64,000 bases of DNA. Source: Pseudoalteromonas prydzensis. Its GTDB lineage: Bacteria; Pseudomonadota; Gammaproteobacteria; Enterobacterales; Alteromonadaceae. A program made the translations under genes and the position numbers. Each line of letters begins with the position of its first letter. Position 1 is the stretch's first letter. The DNA is taken from positions 1 through 64,000 of the forward strand of contig NZ_DRGM01000185.1 of the NCBI RefSeq assembly GCF_011050055.1, given 5' to 3'. This document shows positions 45,158 through 55,186 of this stretch, piece by piece. Below the pieces are notes generated by a model. The model had not been told where the DNA came from and ran no database searches. It was given only the letters and a program-made list of their open reading frames with translations.

Positions 45158-45937
45158 TTAACCTTTAGCTACTAAATTAAATAACGAATAAAAATTCGCC
45201 GTAGTCGCCTCGGCCAGTTTTTTGTAACTAACGCCTTTTAGTTCTGCGATATAATACGCGACATCTTGTACATAGGCTGGCTGATTGGTTTTACCGCGAT
45301 ATGGCACCGGCGCTAAATACGGTGAATCAGTTTCAATTAATAGTCTATCAAGGGGAATTTGCTTAACCACGTCTTTAAGCTCAACGGCATTTTTAAAGGT
45401 AACAATGCCTGAAATAGAAATATAAAAACCTAAGTCGATGGCCTTTTTCGCCATTGCCCAATCTTCAGTAAAACAATGAAGTACCCCTCCACAGTTTTCG
45501 GCGTTATGTTCACGCATTAAATTGATGGTATCTTCACGGGCATCGCGGGTATGAATGATCAGCGGTTTTTGTAGCTCGTTGGCGACTTCAATATGACCGA
45601 CAAAACTGGCTTGCTGCACTGCATTGGTGTCTTTTGCATAATAATAATCAAGCCCTGTTTCACCGATTGCCACCACTTTATCATGGCTGGCAAGCTCAAT
45701 AAGACGTTGTTTATCTAAGGCATCTTTTTGATCTAACGGATGTACACCGCATGATGCAGAGACATCACTGTAACCGTTAATTTTTTCCAGCATACTCGGG
45801 AATTGATCAAGTGTAACGCTCACACATAAAAAGTGTTCTACTTGTTTTGCTCTCGCATTATCAAGCACTTGGTCTAAGTTTAAATCAAGTTTATCAAAGT
45901 CGAGGCGGTCTAAATGGCAATGAGAATCTACAATCAC
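45158..45937 (-). CDS. ycfH: TatD-family metal-dependent hydrolase (YcfH type)
   Basis: 259 residues. TatD motifs: VDSHCHLDRLDF at the start, CGVHPLDQ, AIGETGLDYYY, PLIIHTRDA, HCFTEDW and LIETDSPYLAPVPYRGKTNQP. A TIM-barrel nuclease of the TatD family, probably acting on DNA. The gene order holB-pilZ-tatD is the same as in Pseudomonas, from memory. It lies 11 bases after pilZ. Confidence 0.92.
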   Translation of the reverse strand: MIVDSHCHLDRLDFDKLDLNLDQVLDNARAKQVEHFLCVSVTLDQFPSMLEKINGYSDVSASCGVHPLDQKDALDKQRLIELASHDKVVAIGETGLDYYYAKDTNAVQQASFVGHIEVANELQKPLIIHTRDAREDTINLMREHNAENCGGVLHCFTEDWAMAKKAIDLGFYISISGIVTFKNAVELKDVVKQIPLDRLLIETDSPYLAPVPYRGKTNQPAYVQDVAYYIAELKGVSYKKLAEATTANFYSLFNLVAKG

Positions 45938-45948
45938 GGTACTGCTTA

Positions 45949-46275
45949 CTACATGGTATAAGTTGGATTACCAGAGTTTAACATAGTCCCTAGTAGTTTT
46001 TCGATCTTCACATTCAGGTTTGTTTTATCATCAATAAAACTAATACCAATACCCGGTGGATTTGAGCTTTGTGCACCTTGCGGGGTGATCCATGCGACCT
46101 TACCTGTTACCACATCATCTTCAAGTGCATCTGGTAAAGTGACTTTAAGTGCTAGAGAATGGCCCATTTCATACCGCATATTAGTACGCACAAATAAGCC
46201 GCCGGTTTTTAAATACGGCATATAACAGCGGTATAACTCGTCTAAATCATCTATATCGACTAATAATTCTTGCAC
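45949..46275 (-). CDS. pilZ: PilZ-domain protein, type IV pilus biogenesis type
   Basis: 108 residues forming one PilZ domain (LYRCYMPYLKTGGLFVRTNM, GKVAWITPQGAQSSNPPGIG). The N-terminal RxxxR motif needed for cyclic-di-GMP binding is absent, as in the Pseudomonas PilZ, which acts in pilus assembly without binding the nucleotide. Placement between holB and tatD supports orthology with that protein. Confidence 0.88.
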   Translation of the reverse strand: MQELLVDIDDLDELYRCYMPYLKTGGLFVRTNMRYEMGHSLALKVTLPDALEDDVVTGKVAWITPQGAQSSNPPGIGISFIDDKTNLNVKIEKLLGTMLNSGNPTYTM

Positions 46276-46283
46276 AATCTGTC

Positions 46284-47180
46284 CTACTTATGGCTGTTAC
46301 GTAAACGATACGCTAAACGCGAAACTGCTAATGGCAGATTCAATCCGAGTATCTGGGTACTGTTTTGCACAAACTCGGCCAAGGCGTTTTGTGCATTTTG
46401 ATACGAGTCAAAGTCCATTCCAGTGAGCAGTTGTTGTTTTAATTGCTCGCTTAAAAATAAGCTAAATACACGAACACGTTCGTTATCTTTACTAATGATA
46501 TCAACTAACGCACTGAAATTATGGCCTTGTTTTAACTCAGTTGCAAATTTATAAAGTTGCTCAATCACCTCAAGCTGCTGATCTTGTTGCCAGCGTGCAA
46601 CTAACAAGGGCTGCTGAGTAAACATCTTTAACCATGGATAAGCAGGCACGTTTAATTGTGCAATCCACTGCATTGCAGCAGCACTATCATGTACTTTCAC
46701 TTCACTGAGCGCGCAGCGGCTTAAAATAGTTGCTGGTAATTGTGCTGTAGCATTGGTCGTAAGTAGTAAAAATCGCTGTGGGCTTGGCTCTTCTAAGGTT
46801 TTTAGCAGTGCATTTGCAGCAGCCGTGGTCATTTTATGGCAATCATTGATCACCACCACTTTATTGGCATTTTGCGCCGCCGATTGATGCATAAAATCAC
46901 TGACACTACGGATATCGTCAACACCAATACTTTGTCCGTCGGCTTGTACAGTATATTTATCAGGATGAGTAGCGGCTTGATTTAAGTGGCAGCTTTTACA
47001 CTGCCCACACGCGACTAAATTTTGCGCTGTGCTACACAATAAAGCATTAGCCAGTTGTTCAACTAAGGCGCGTTTACCGACACCTTGTTGGCCATTAAAT
47101 AATTGCCCATGATGAAAGCGCCCTGCTTGAAAACTGGCGGTGAGTTGCTGGTGAATATCGTTGAGCCAAGGGTAAATCAT
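46284..47180 (-). CDS. holB: DNA polymerase III delta' subunit
   Basis: 298 residues. P-loop-like GQQGVGKRALVEQLANALLC, a zinc module with CGQCKSC, then KVVVINDCHKMTTAAANALLKTLEEP and an SRC motif (ILSRCALSEV). Part of the clamp loader that places the sliding clamp on DNA. It begins one base after the tmk stop. Confidence 0.94.
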   Translation of the reverse strand: MIYPWLNDIHQQLTASFQAGRFHHGQLFNGQQGVGKRALVEQLANALLCSTAQNLVACGQCKSCHLNQAATHPDKYTVQADGQSIGVDDIRSVSDFMHQSAAQNANKVVVINDCHKMTTAAANALLKTLEEPSPQRFLLLTTNATAQLPATILSRCALSEVKVHDSAAAMQWIAQLNVPAYPWLKMFTQQPLLVARWQQDQQLEVIEQLYKFATELKQGHNFSALVDIISKDNERVRVFSLFLSEQLKQQLLTGMDFDSYQNAQNALAEFVQNSTQILGLNLPLAVSRLAYRLRNSHK

Positions 47181-47181
47181 A

Positions 47182-47811
47182 TTACGGGTTACTTTTTACA
47201 AATTGCTCAAGCACCGCGATGATGTCTTGATGAACGAGTTCCATACTCTGCCCTGCATTGACTGTTTTAATGCGCTCATCGTTATTGGCAAGTGCTAAAT
47301 AGCGCGCTCGAGTGCGTTCAAAAAAGCTTAATGCTTGCTTTTCGATTCTATCAAGCTCACCACGGCCTTTGGCGCGGGCAAGGCCCACTGCGGGGTCAAT
47401 GTCTAAATAAATAGTAAGATCCGGCTTTAAACCTTTTAATACAATATCAGCAAGGGCTGTTAAGCTGCTTGTCGCAATTTCTCTACCGCCGCCTTGGTAA
47501 GCTTGTGATGATAAATCGTGGCGATCCCCTAATACCCACTGCCCTTTTGCAAGCGCTGGGCGAATTACATTATGTAACAGTTGCGAGCGAGCAGCGTACA
47601 TCAACAATAACTCAGTTTCGCTGGCAAGATCTTCATCGTGGCTATCTTTAACTATATTACGTAGCGCTTCAGCAATCGGGGTGCCGCCTGGCTCTCGCAC
47701 ATTAACAAAGTCAATATTGTGTTGTGCTAAAAATTGTTGGCAAATAGCAATTGCCGTTGATTTTCCAGCACCTTCAAGGCCTTCAATCACAATAAATTTT
47801 GCTGCTGTCAT
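47182..47811 (-). CDS. tmk: Thymidylate kinase
   Basis: 209 residues. P-loop [39 protein letters not shown], and [18 protein letters not shown] with a LID region [12 protein letters not shown]. It phosphorylates dTMP to dTDP. It lies between mltG and holB, the usual order. Confidence 0.96.
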   Translation of the reverse strand: MTAAKFIVIEGLEGAGKSTAIAICQQFLAQHNIDFVNVREPGGTPIAEALRNIVKDSHDEDLASETELLLMYAARSQLLHNVIRPALAKGQWVLGDRHDLSSQAYQGGGREIATSSLTALADIVLKGLKPDLTIYLDIDPAVGLARAKGRGELDRIEKQALSFFERTRARYLALANNDERIKTVNAGQSMELVHQDIIAVLEQFVKSNP

Positions 47812-47837
47812 GATCTCTCTTTTTAGTTTTAAATTCT

Positions 47838-48839
47838 TTAGTCTAATTTGTTTAACTGTTTTAGATAACGTAAATAAGCTTGCACTGCTTTGTTATGTTC
47901 TTTTAAGGTTTTCGAAAACTGATGGCTGCCATCACCTTTTGCAACAAAATACACATACTCAGATTCAGGCGGATTGACTGCCGCTAAAATTGCCGCTTTT
48001 GATGGCATGGCGATCGGGGTTGGCGGTAAACCATTTATTCTATAAGTGTTATACGGTGTATAAGCAGTTAAATCTTTACGCTTAATATCACCATCAAAAT
48101 CAGCGCCCAAACCATAGATAACGGTAGGATCGGTTTGCAAACGCATATTGGAGTTTAAACGATTACTAAATACTGATGCAATCAATGGTCGTTCACTAGC
48201 AAGGCCGGTTTCTTTTTCAATAATTGACGCTAAGATCAACGCCTGATATTGGTTTTCATACGGTAATACGTCTGCTCTTTGCGACCACGCATCATCAAGT
48301 ACGCTCTGCATTTTTTGATAGGCACGCTTTAATACACTACTGGCAGAATCATTGGCATGATAATGATAGGTGTCAGGGAACAACCAGCCCTCTAAATGCT
48401 GTTCAACACCGGTAATTTGCACGCCAAGCTCCGTTGCCTGTAAATTTTGCTGCAGATGTGGGGCTACTTTTATATTGCTCAGCACATCACGCAACATTTG
48501 CCCTTCAATAATAGTGAAACTAAAGCTCACTTGTTGGCCTTGATTAATACGACGAATATTAGCAAGTACAGTGCCCTCATCAAGCTGATATAAACCTGCT
48601 TTTAAATCGGTAAGGGTTGGATCAAGTTTGGCGAGTATTTGATAACGAAAACACCCTTCTAGCCACTTTTTAGCCTGCCACTGTTGGCATAGTTGATTAA
48701 ACCCCGTGCCTTTTTTAACTTCAAAGAACGTACTCGCTGGGGCAGTGAGTGTACTGTTGATAGTGCTTTGTAATTGCTGATAACCAATGCCAGTGACCAG
48801 CAACGCTAACAACACAATAGAGATAATCACTCTTAACAC
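47838..48839 (-). CDS. mltG: Endolytic murein transglycosylase
   Basis: 333 residues with one N-terminal membrane helix, a LysM-like segment and the YceG catalytic block [11 protein letters not shown] (catalytic Glu) followed by [22 protein letters not shown]. It cuts nascent glycan strands to end chain growth. It overlaps pabC by 7 bases. Confidence 0.95.
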   Translation of the reverse strand: MLRVIISIVLLALLVTGIGYQQLQSTINSTLTAPASTFFEVKKGTGFNQLCQQWQAKKWLEGCFRYQILAKLDPTLTDLKAGLYQLDEGTVLANIRRINQGQQVSFSFTIIEGQMLRDVLSNIKVAPHLQQNLQATELGVQITGVEQHLEGWLFPDTYHYHANDSASSVLKRAYQKMQSVLDDAWSQRADVLPYENQYQALILASIIEKETGLASERPLIASVFSNRLNSNMRLQTDPTVIYGLGADFDGDIKRKDLTAYTPYNTYRINGLPPTPIAMPSKAAILAAVNPPESEYVYFVAKGDGSHQFSKTLKEHNKAVQAYLRYLKQLNKLD

Positions 48840-49636
48840 GCAGACTCCTTGGCTAATAAACCATGCAATAGTTTTAAACTCGTTGTTAAATCAAACTCAG
48901 TATCAGCAATGGCAATGACAGGCACGATTGCCATTAAACTGTTACACAGATACACCGCATCCATTTGCAGTAATTCGGGCAAGGTAATATCAATAAATTC
49001 AATCTCCAACTTATCACACAGTGATTGCAGATAAACCCCTTTGATACCACAGTTTTGTAAATTTGGGCTGACAACACGGCTATTGTGAATAGCAAAAATA
49101 TTCGCAGCAGAGGCTTCAATCACATTATTCTGGTAATCGCAGACCAAAACATCATCACATGTTTGCGCGTCCATCGCGCGTTTGATCATCACTTGCTCTA
49201 ACCGGTTTAAGGTTTTTAAACCCGCAAGTAACGGCTGTGAAGCGAGCTTTATAGGACTGACCGCAAGTTTAAACCCCTGCAGTGCTTGCTGATTATAATG
49301 CGCCGGAAAAGCTAACTGCGATAACAAAATAGTGGTCTGCGGCTGCTCAGGCAATGCATACCCTCGTCCGCCTTCACCCCGAGTGACAACTATTTTTAAC
49401 ACACCAAGAGAGACTGATTGGATATAATCGTTAACGGCTTGCGTTAATGCGCTGATATCTAGTTCGTCAAACCCCAATCGTGCGGCACACTCTATTAGCC
49501 GCGCACAATGTAACGGCCAGTGTTCAACCTCTGTATTTTGTACTTTTGCGGTAGTAAAAAAACCATCGCCATAATTTAGGCCGCGGTCTTTATTACTAAC
49601 GGTGCTCGTTGCATCTGTAAATATAATTGTTTGCAT
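48833..49636 (-). CDS. pabC: Aminodeoxychorismate lyase
   Basis: About 267 residues from the ATG giving MQTIIFTDATSTVSNKDRG. Fold-type IV PLP enzyme: LNYGDGFFTTAKV, the lysine in LKTLNRLEQVMIKR, and EASAANIF. It makes p-aminobenzoate for folate. Upstream in-frame ATGs at 49657 and 49675 would place the N-terminus inside the fabF terminator hairpin, so I choose the third. No clear Shine-Dalgarno precedes it. Confidence 0.9.
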   Translation of the reverse strand: MQTIIFTDATSTVSNKDRGLNYGDGFFTTAKVQNTEVEHWPLHCARLIECAARLGFDELDISALTQAVNDYIQSVSLGVLKIVVTRGEGGRGYALPEQPQTTILLSQLAFPAHYNQQALQGFKLAVSPIKLASQPLLAGLKTLNRLEQVMIKRAMDAQTCDDVLVCDYQNNVIEASAANIFAIHNSRVVSPNLQNCGIKGVYLQSLCDKLEIEFIDITLPELLQMDAVYLCNSLMAIVPVIAIADTEFDLTTSLKLLHGLLAKESAC

Positions 49637-49654
49637 CGGTTTTTGTTTTTTTTG

Positions 49655-49684
49655 CATATAAAAAAGCCCAGTCACAACTGGGCT
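49655..49684 (-). terminator. Intrinsic terminator after fabF
   Basis: Minus strand AGCCCAGT-TGTG-ACTGGGCT followed by TTTTTAT. It lies 28 bases after the fabF stop and ends the fatty acid operon ahead of pabC. Confidence 0.85.
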
Positions 49685-49711
49685 ATTATTTTGTCTCGTT
49701 GTTAAAAAAGA

Positions 49712-50950
49712 TTATACCTTTTTAAATAGCAACGAGCCATTAGTACCACCAAAACCAAACGAGTTACATAATGCGTAATCAAGTTTCGCATCACGAGCGG
49801 TGTGTGGCACATAGTCCAGATCACAGCCTTCGTCAGGATTATCAAGGTTAATTGTTGGCGTTACTTTTTGCTCTTGTAATGACAAAATCGTGATAATTGA
49901 TTCAACAGAACCTGCTGCCCCCAATAAGTGACCCATCATTGATTTAGATGAACTCACCATCACATCTTTTGCTGCATTACCAAAGATTGCTTTAACCGCT
50001 GAGGTTTCAGCTTTATCACCGGCGTTGGTTGATGTACCGTGGGCGTTGATATAACCCACTTGCTCAGCATTTACACCCGCATCATTGAGCGCATTTTCCA
50101 TCGCAAGTGCTGCACCGGCACCATCTTCAGGCGGTGACGTCATGTGATACGCATCACCACTCATACCAAAACCAACTAACTCAGCGTAGATTTTAGCGCC
50201 ACGGGCTTTAGCATGTTCATACTCTTCAAGTACGATTACACCTGCGCCATCAGCCAATACAAAACCATCACGGTCTTTGTCCCATGGACGAGACGCTGCT
50301 TGTGGGTCATCGTTACGGGTTGATAATGCGCGTGCTGCGTTAAAGCCACCCATACCAATCGGTGTCGACGCTTTTTCAGCACCACCGGCAACCATGGCAT
50401 CTGCATCACCGTAGGCAATCATACGCGCCGCATGGCCGATATTGTGCAAACCTGTGGTACAGGCTGTAACAATTGAAATATTTGGACCACGCAGACCGTG
50501 CATAATCGATAAATGACCTGAGATCATATTGATAATGGTCGACGGCACGTAAAAAGGAGAAAGCTTACGTGGGCCACTGTTTAATAGTTTTATGTGGTTC
50601 TCTTCAATCAAAGTTAAACCACCAATGCCTGAACCCACAGCAACACCAACGCGCGGTGCGTTTTGCTCTGTGATCTCAAGGCCAGAATCTTGTAATGCCT
50701 GCACACCCGCTGCTATGCCATATTGGATAAACAAATCCATTTTTTTAGCATCTTTAGGTGACATATAGTTAGATGCATCAAAATCATTCAGCAAGCCTGC
50801 GAATTTGGTGCCAAAACTTGAAGTATCGAAATGCGTGATAGTCTGAATACCACTTTTGCCATTTAACAAGCCTTGCCAGGTTGATTCAACATCGTTACCT
50901 AGCGGTGTCAACATTCCTAAGCCAGTTACGACGACTCGACGTTTAGCCAC
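49712..50950 (-). CDS. fabF: 3-oxoacyl-ACP synthase II
   Basis: 412 residues. Start [17 protein letters not shown]; catalytic Cys in [10 protein letters not shown]; His residues in [11 protein letters not shown] and [14 protein letters not shown]; end [14 protein letters not shown]. It elongates acyl-ACP in type II fatty acid synthesis. It follows acpP by 112 bases with a hairpin in the gap. Confidence 0.96.
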   Translation of the reverse strand: MAKRRVVVTGLGMLTPLGNDVESTWQGLLNGKSGIQTITHFDTSSFGTKFAGLLNDFDASNYMSPKDAKKMDLFIQYGIAAGVQALQDSGLEITEQNAPRVGVAVGSGIGGLTLIEENHIKLLNSGPRKLSPFYVPSTIINMISGHLSIMHGLRGPNISIVTACTTGLHNIGHAARMIAYGDADAMVAGGAEKASTPIGMGGFNAARALSTRNDDPQAASRPWDKDRDGFVLADGAGVIVLEEYEHAKARGAKIYAELVGFGMSGDAYHMTSPPEDGAGAALAMENALNDAGVNAEQVGYINAHGTSTNAGDKAETSAVKAIFGNAAKDVMVSSSKSMMGHLLGAAGSVESIITILSLQEQKVTPTINLDNPDEGCDLDYVPHTARDAKLDYALCNSFGFGGTNGSLLFKKV

Positions 50951-51028
50951 GGGTTGCCTCCAATAAGGGAATTATTATTTTAGGTGGGTGTGTACTAACT
51001 TAATTAGTATCATATTATGGATAGATTA

Positions 51029-51050
51029 AGGGCAGCGAATGCTGCCCTTA
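51029..51050 (-). repeat. Hairpin between acpP and fabF
   Basis: AAGGGCAGC and GCTGCCCTT form a 9-bp perfect stem around a 4-base loop, 13 bases after the acpP stop. There is no T run. It is probably a 3'-end stabiliser for the abundant acpP message or a partial terminator. Confidence 0.65.
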
Positions 51051-51062
51051 ATTTGCGATTGA

Positions 51063-51299
51063 TTACTCAGCGTGAGCTGTTACGTAATCGATTGCAGCTT
51101 GTACTGTAGTGATCTTTTCAGCTTCTTCATCTGGGATCTCAGTGTCAAACTCTTCTTCAAGAGCCATTACTAATTCAACAGTATCAAGTGAATCGGCGCC
51201 TAAGTCATCAACGAAAGAAGCTTCATGCTTTACTTCTTCTTCTTTAACACCTAGTTGCTCAATGATGATTTTCTTTACGCGTTCTTGGATGTCGCTCAT
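51063..51299 (-). CDS. acpP: Acyl carrier protein
   Basis: 78 residues from the ATG at 51299 ([18 protein letters not shown]), preceded by AAAGGAAGA. A longer reading from an upstream ATG is not supported. The phosphopantetheine site is [13 protein letters not shown]. Very acidic, as expected. It carries acyl intermediates for FabD, FabG, FabF and PlsX around it. Confidence 0.98.
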   Translation of the reverse strand: MSDIQERVKKIIIEQLGVKEEEVKHEASFVDDLGADSLDTVELVMALEEEFDTEIPDEEAEKITTVQAAIDYVTAHAE

Positions 51300-51350
51300 T
51301 CTTCTTTCCTTTATTAAAAACGCCAATGCGTTATTTTCAGATTGCGGCGT

Positions 51351-51379
51351 AGTTTACGGCGCATAATTCTGTGATTCAA
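51351..51379 (-). promoter_or_regulatory. Promoter of acpP
   Basis: Minus strand TTGAAT (51379-51374), 17 bases, then TAAACT (51356-51351). It is located about 50 bases upstream of the acpP ATG and lets acpP be made in excess over fabG and fabD. Confidence 0.6.
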
Positions 51380-51514
51380 GGATTTGCTGATAAATATTTA
51401 TCTGGTCAAACCTCTTGAGGGTTATTTGTCTCTTTTATCGCTTATTTTCAACGCGAATTCAAGTATGTTTAAAGCAAGATCACAAAAAATTCAACATTTT
51501 TCGACAAACTTATT

Positions 51515-51540
51515 AAAAACAAAAAAGGAACAAAGTTCCT
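51515..51540 (-). terminator. Short terminator at the end of fabG
   Basis: AGGAAC-TTT-GTTCCT followed by TTTTTGTTTTT on the minus strand, overlapping the fabG stop codon. The stem is only six pairs, so termination is probably partial. Confidence 0.55.
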
Positions 51541-52285
51541 ATACCATGTACATAGCACCGTTTACATGCAGGGTTTCACCCGACACATACGCGGCTGCAT
51601 CAGATGCTAAATAGCATACGGCTGCGGCAATTTCATCCGGTTGACCTAAACGTCCAACGGGCACATTAGCAAGCGTAGCTGCTTTTTGCTCATCTGTAAG
51701 CTCATCGGTCATATCTGTTTGGATAAAACCAGGCGCTACCACGTTCACAGTAATGCCACGAGAGGCAACTTCACGTGCCAGTGACTTAGAAAAACCAATT
51801 ACGCCCGCTTTAGCTGCTGCATAGTTAGCTTGGCCTGCATTGCCCATTGTACCAACAACTGAACCGATATTAATAATACGGCCATTTTTCTTTTTCATCA
51901 TCGGGCGTAACACTGCCTTCGATAAACGGAAAATAGAGCTTAGATTCGTATCAATAATATCATCCCATTCAGCGTCTTTCATGCGCATAAGTAAATTATC
52001 ACGGGTAATACCGGCATTATTTACTAATACATCGATATCACCTAAATCTGCTTTTATCGCCGCAAGTGTCGCCTCAATCGATGCAGGATCAGTTACGTTA
52101 AGCGCATAACCTTTACCATTCTCGGCTAAATATTCACTGATATTTGCAGCACCTGACTCGCTGGTTGCAGTACCGGCTACTTTAGCACCTTGTGCCACCA
52201 GCATAGTTGCGATTGCTTTACCAATACCGCGGCTTGCACCAGTAATAAGGACAACCTTGCCCTCTAATGAAAATAAATTTGCCAT
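51539..52285 (-). CDS. fabG: 3-oxoacyl-ACP reductase
   Basis: 248 residues, short-chain dehydrogenase. Cofactor loop VLITGASRGIGKAIA, LVNNAGITRDNL, catalytic Ser/Tyr/Lys in INIGSVVG and ANYAAAKAG, end CYLASDAAAYVSGETLHVNG. NADPH-dependent reduction in the fatty acid cycle. It lies 12 bases after fabD. Confidence 0.97.
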   Translation of the reverse strand: MANLFSLEGKVVLITGASRGIGKAIATMLVAQGAKVAGTATSESGAANISEYLAENGKGYALNVTDPASIEATLAAIKADLGDIDVLVNNAGITRDNLLMRMKDAEWDDIIDTNLSSIFRLSKAVLRPMMKKKNGRIINIGSVVGTMGNAGQANYAAAKAGVIGFSKSLAREVASRGITVNVVAPGFIQTDMTDELTDEQKAATLANVPVGRLGQPDEIAAAVCYLASDAAAYVSGETLHVNGAMYMV

Positions 52286-52297
52286 TGTTTCCTACTC

Positions 52298-53224
52298 TTA
52301 TTTTGCTGCATCAATGCTGGCTTGATCATTTACCGAGCCACACACCATTGCTTTATCAATACGTTTAGCAAGGCCAGTTAGCACTTTACCTGGGCCAAAC
52401 TCGTAGCTTTGCGTAATACCTTGTGCCACTAATGCTTGGACTGTTTCAGTCCAACGTACCGGGCTGTATAATTGACGAACCAAAGCATCTTTAATTGCAT
52501 CCGCTGAATTTGCAGCAGTTACATCAACATTATTAATTACATCACACTTAGGTGTACTAAATGTTAAAGCGGCTAAATCAGCAGCTAATTTTTCTGCCGC
52601 TGGTTTCATTAACTCACAATGTGAAGGCACGCTTACCGATAAAGGCAAAGCACGCTTTGCACCGGCTTCTTTACATGCTTCTGAGGCTCTGTCTACTGCG
52701 GCTTTATGTCCTGCGATCACAACTTGACCTGGAGAATTATAGTTTACTGGTGCAACAACTTCGCCCTGTGCTGAAGCGTCGCATGCAGCTTTGATCTCGT
52801 CATCACCTAGACCAATGATCGCAGCCATAGAGCCAACGCCTGCAGGCACGGCCTCTTGCATGTATAAACCACGGTTTTCTACCAGCTTTACAGCCTGGGA
52901 TAAGCTTAGTACATCTGCACAAACCAGCGCTGAATATTCGCCTAAACTGTGACCTGCCATAGTGACTTCTGCATCTGGATTTGCAGCAAGCCATTGGCGG
53001 TAAATCGCCACTGATGCTGTTAATAATGCAGGTTGGGTACGATGGGTTTGATTGAGTTGTTGTTCTGGACCATTAAGTACTAACGCTGCCAAATCATAAC
53101 CAAGTGCCGCTGATGCTTCTGCAAACGTTGCTTTAACAACGTCAGATTGCTCTAAAAGCTCACTTAACATACCCACTGACTGGGAACCTTGACCTGGAAA
53201 AACAAGTGCAATTTTTTGTGCCAT
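52298..53224 (-). CDS. fabD: Malonyl-CoA ACP transacylase
   Basis: 308 residues. LVFPGQGSQSVGM at the start, catalytic Ser in MAGHSLGEYSALV, VPSHCELMKPAA with the catalytic His, and SYEFGPGKVLTGL. It loads malonate on ACP. It follows plsX by 59 bases, where fabH would normally be found. Confidence 0.97.
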   Translation of the reverse strand: MAQKIALVFPGQGSQSVGMLSELLEQSDVVKATFAEASAALGYDLAALVLNGPEQQLNQTHRTQPALLTASVAIYRQWLAANPDAEVTMAGHSLGEYSALVCADVLSLSQAVKLVENRGLYMQEAVPAGVGSMAAIIGLGDDEIKAACDASAQGEVVAPVNYNSPGQVVIAGHKAAVDRASEACKEAGAKRALPLSVSVPSHCELMKPAAEKLAADLAALTFSTPKCDVINNVDVTAANSADAIKDALVRQLYSPVRWTETVQALVAQGITQSYEFGPGKVLTGLAKRIDKAMVCGSVNDQASIDAAK

Positions 53225-53283
53225 ACTTTGCTCTTTTAATTAAACAAATAAATAAATGTTTAAGTACACATCTGACAAAGTTA

Positions 53284-54327
53284 TTAATCGTCAGTTGCGA
53301 CTTTTTTAGTTGAATGTGTTTGCTCGAAGATAGCTGCTATTTTTTCAGGAAGTTGACGTTCTACTTCCCTGACAGCTTCATCGATAGCAGCATGAAATGC
53401 TTTAGCTGAGGCATTTCCATGGCTTTTTACGACAATACCGCGCAATCCTACCAGAGAAGCGCCGTTATACTGGTCGGGGTTCACCCGTTTATAGAGTTTT
53501 TTTATGACTGGCTGTAGCATAAAGGCCAAACATTTATAAAAAAAGTGTTTCTGTAAGGCTTTGGTAAGCTTAAACATAATAAGTTTGGCAATGCCTTCGC
53601 AGGTTTTTAACGCCACATTACCGACAAACCCTTCGCAGACGATCACATCTGACTTACCAGTGAAAATATCGCTGCCTTCACTGTAACCAATATAATTGAG
53701 ATGATCACATTGCTGCATTAGTTGCGCAGCTTGTTTGATATCTTCATGGCCTTTAATGTCTTCTGAGCCAATATTTAATAAGCTTACTTTCGGGTTATCG
53801 CAACCCAGCGCTTGTCCTGCCACCACGGAACCCATAATGCCAAATTGATATAAGGTTTGCGCATCACAATGCACGTTAGCACCTAAATCAAGTAAGTAAA
53901 CCGGGTTTTTTCGCTCGGTTGGCACCGCCGATATTAATGCAGGGCGTTTTACGCCTGGCAGCATTTTCAATACGTAATGGGCCATGAATAACAATGCACC
54001 GGTATTTCCGGCACTCACGCACGCTTGTGCTTCGCCTGATTTAACTAAATCAAGGGCAACGCGCATGGAAGAATCTTTTTTTGATCGCACAGCAGTAGAC
54101 GGCTCACAGCCATTTGTTACAACTTCACTGCAATGACGAATAATTAGACGAGGATGAGAAAGAGAATCGAGGGACTCGAGTTCTTTAGATATTACTTTTT
54201 CGTTACCACATAAGATTAATCTTAAGTTGGCATTGGCATTTACCGCGTTAACGGCTGCGGGGATAGATGAACGGGGGCCATAATCGCCCCCCATCATATC
54301 TAACGCAATGGTTAGATTGGTCAGCAT
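53284..54327 (-). CDS. plsX: Phosphate acyltransferase PlsX
   Basis: 347 residues. Start [17 protein letters not shown], then [47 protein letters not shown] and [19 protein letters not shown]. It turns acyl-ACP into acyl-phosphate for phospholipid synthesis at the inner membrane. It lies 12 bases after rpmF. Confidence 0.97.
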   Translation of the reverse strand: MLTNLTIALDMMGGDYGPRSSIPAAVNAVNANANLRLILCGNEKVISKELESLDSLSHPRLIIRHCSEVVTNGCEPSTAVRSKKDSSMRVALDLVKSGEAQACVSAGNTGALLFMAHYVLKMLPGVKRPALISAVPTERKNPVYLLDLGANVHCDAQTLYQFGIMGSVVAGQALGCDNPKVSLLNIGSEDIKGHEDIKQAAQLMQQCDHLNYIGYSEGSDIFTGKSDVIVCEGFVGNVALKTCEGIAKLIMFKLTKALQKHFFYKCLAFMLQPVIKKLYKRVNPDQYNGASLVGLRGIVVKSHGNASAKAFHAAIDEAVREVERQLPEKIAAIFEQTHSTKKVATDD

Positions 54328-54339
54328 AAAAGCAATCTC

Positions 54340-54510
54340 TTATTTAGAAATTACTTGAACGCCTTTGTAGTAACCATCTGCAGTCACGTGATGACGACGA
54401 TGAGTCTCACCAGATGTTTGGTCTACAGTTAAAGTTGGACCACTGATAGCATCGTGTGAACGGCGCATGCCGCGTCTTGCACGAGACTTTTTGCTCTTTT
54501 GTACAGCCAT
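54340..54510 (-). CDS. rpmF: 50S ribosomal protein L32
   Basis: 56 residues, translated by hand: it starts [17 protein letters not shown] and ends KGVQVISK. This is the usual L32 length and sequence. The zinc cysteines found in some L32 proteins are absent (GETHRRHHV in that region). It is placed between yceD and plsX as in E. coli. Confidence 0.97.
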   Translation of the reverse strand: MAVQKSKKSRARRGMRRSHDAISGPTLTVDQTSGETHRRHHVTADGYYKGVQVISK

Positions 54511-54519
54511 AGTCTTCTC

Positions 54520-55044
54520 CTAAGAATCTTTCTTAAGTTGTTTCAAAATATCAAATGGATTTGGTTTATCCTCTTCCGCTTTTAATACACCAAAGCTGGC
54601 AGGCTTTGCTGAATAACTGCATGAAGCTTCGTTGTGGGTAGCTACTAATGGCACTGCTAAAATTAGTTCGTCTTCGATTAAATCGAACACGTTAATCTCA
54701 CCATTTTCATCAACTGCTACTTCATCGTAGTCTTCTGGAAAATTATCTAACTCTGTATCCTCAGCTACTGGGGAATAAACAAAGTCTTGAACCAAATCCA
54801 ACCCTAAATCACCATTACAACGTTGACAAGTGACAGTTACGTGTGTGGACAAATTGCCTCTAATCACAGCGAAACCTTGCTCATCGTTTTTGCAATGAAT
54901 TGTTACCGCTATTTCACCTACTTCTTCCTGCACAACTTCCCGTAAACGGACAAGTTTTTCAAGCGGGACAATGCCGTCGTACTTTAAACGGTGTTGCGCT
55001 GCTTTGCCTGGATGAAGAGTGATGGGAATTTTCACCTTTTGCAT
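54520..55044 (-). CDS. yceD: YceD/DUF177 family protein
   Basis: 174 residues. It has a CxxC in VTCQRCNGDL, an acidic stretch (EDTELDNFPEDYDEVAVDENG) and FDLIEDELILAVPLV. Family members are linked to 23S rRNA maturation and always sit next to rpmF. First gene of the rpmF-plsX-fab block. It is divergent from maf, with 142 bases between them. Confidence 0.92.
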   Translation of the reverse strand: MQKVKIPITLHPGKAAQHRLKYDGIVPLEKLVRLREVVQEEVGEIAVTIHCKNDEQGFAVIRGNLSTHVTVTCQRCNGDLGLDLVQDFVYSPVAEDTELDNFPEDYDEVAVDENGEINVFDLIEDELILAVPLVATHNEASCSYSAKPASFGVLKAEEDKPNPFDILKQLKKDS

Positions 55045-55186
55045 AGGGGCTGCATCATATAGATAGTTGCTTGGTTAGTCAAAGTAAAAAACCATTTTTA
55101 GCTGGTTTTTCGCGATTCATTCCTTTGTTTTGCCGACGGATCTGATTTATCCTAACTCAATCTGATTTTCATTAGGAAAGCCATCC

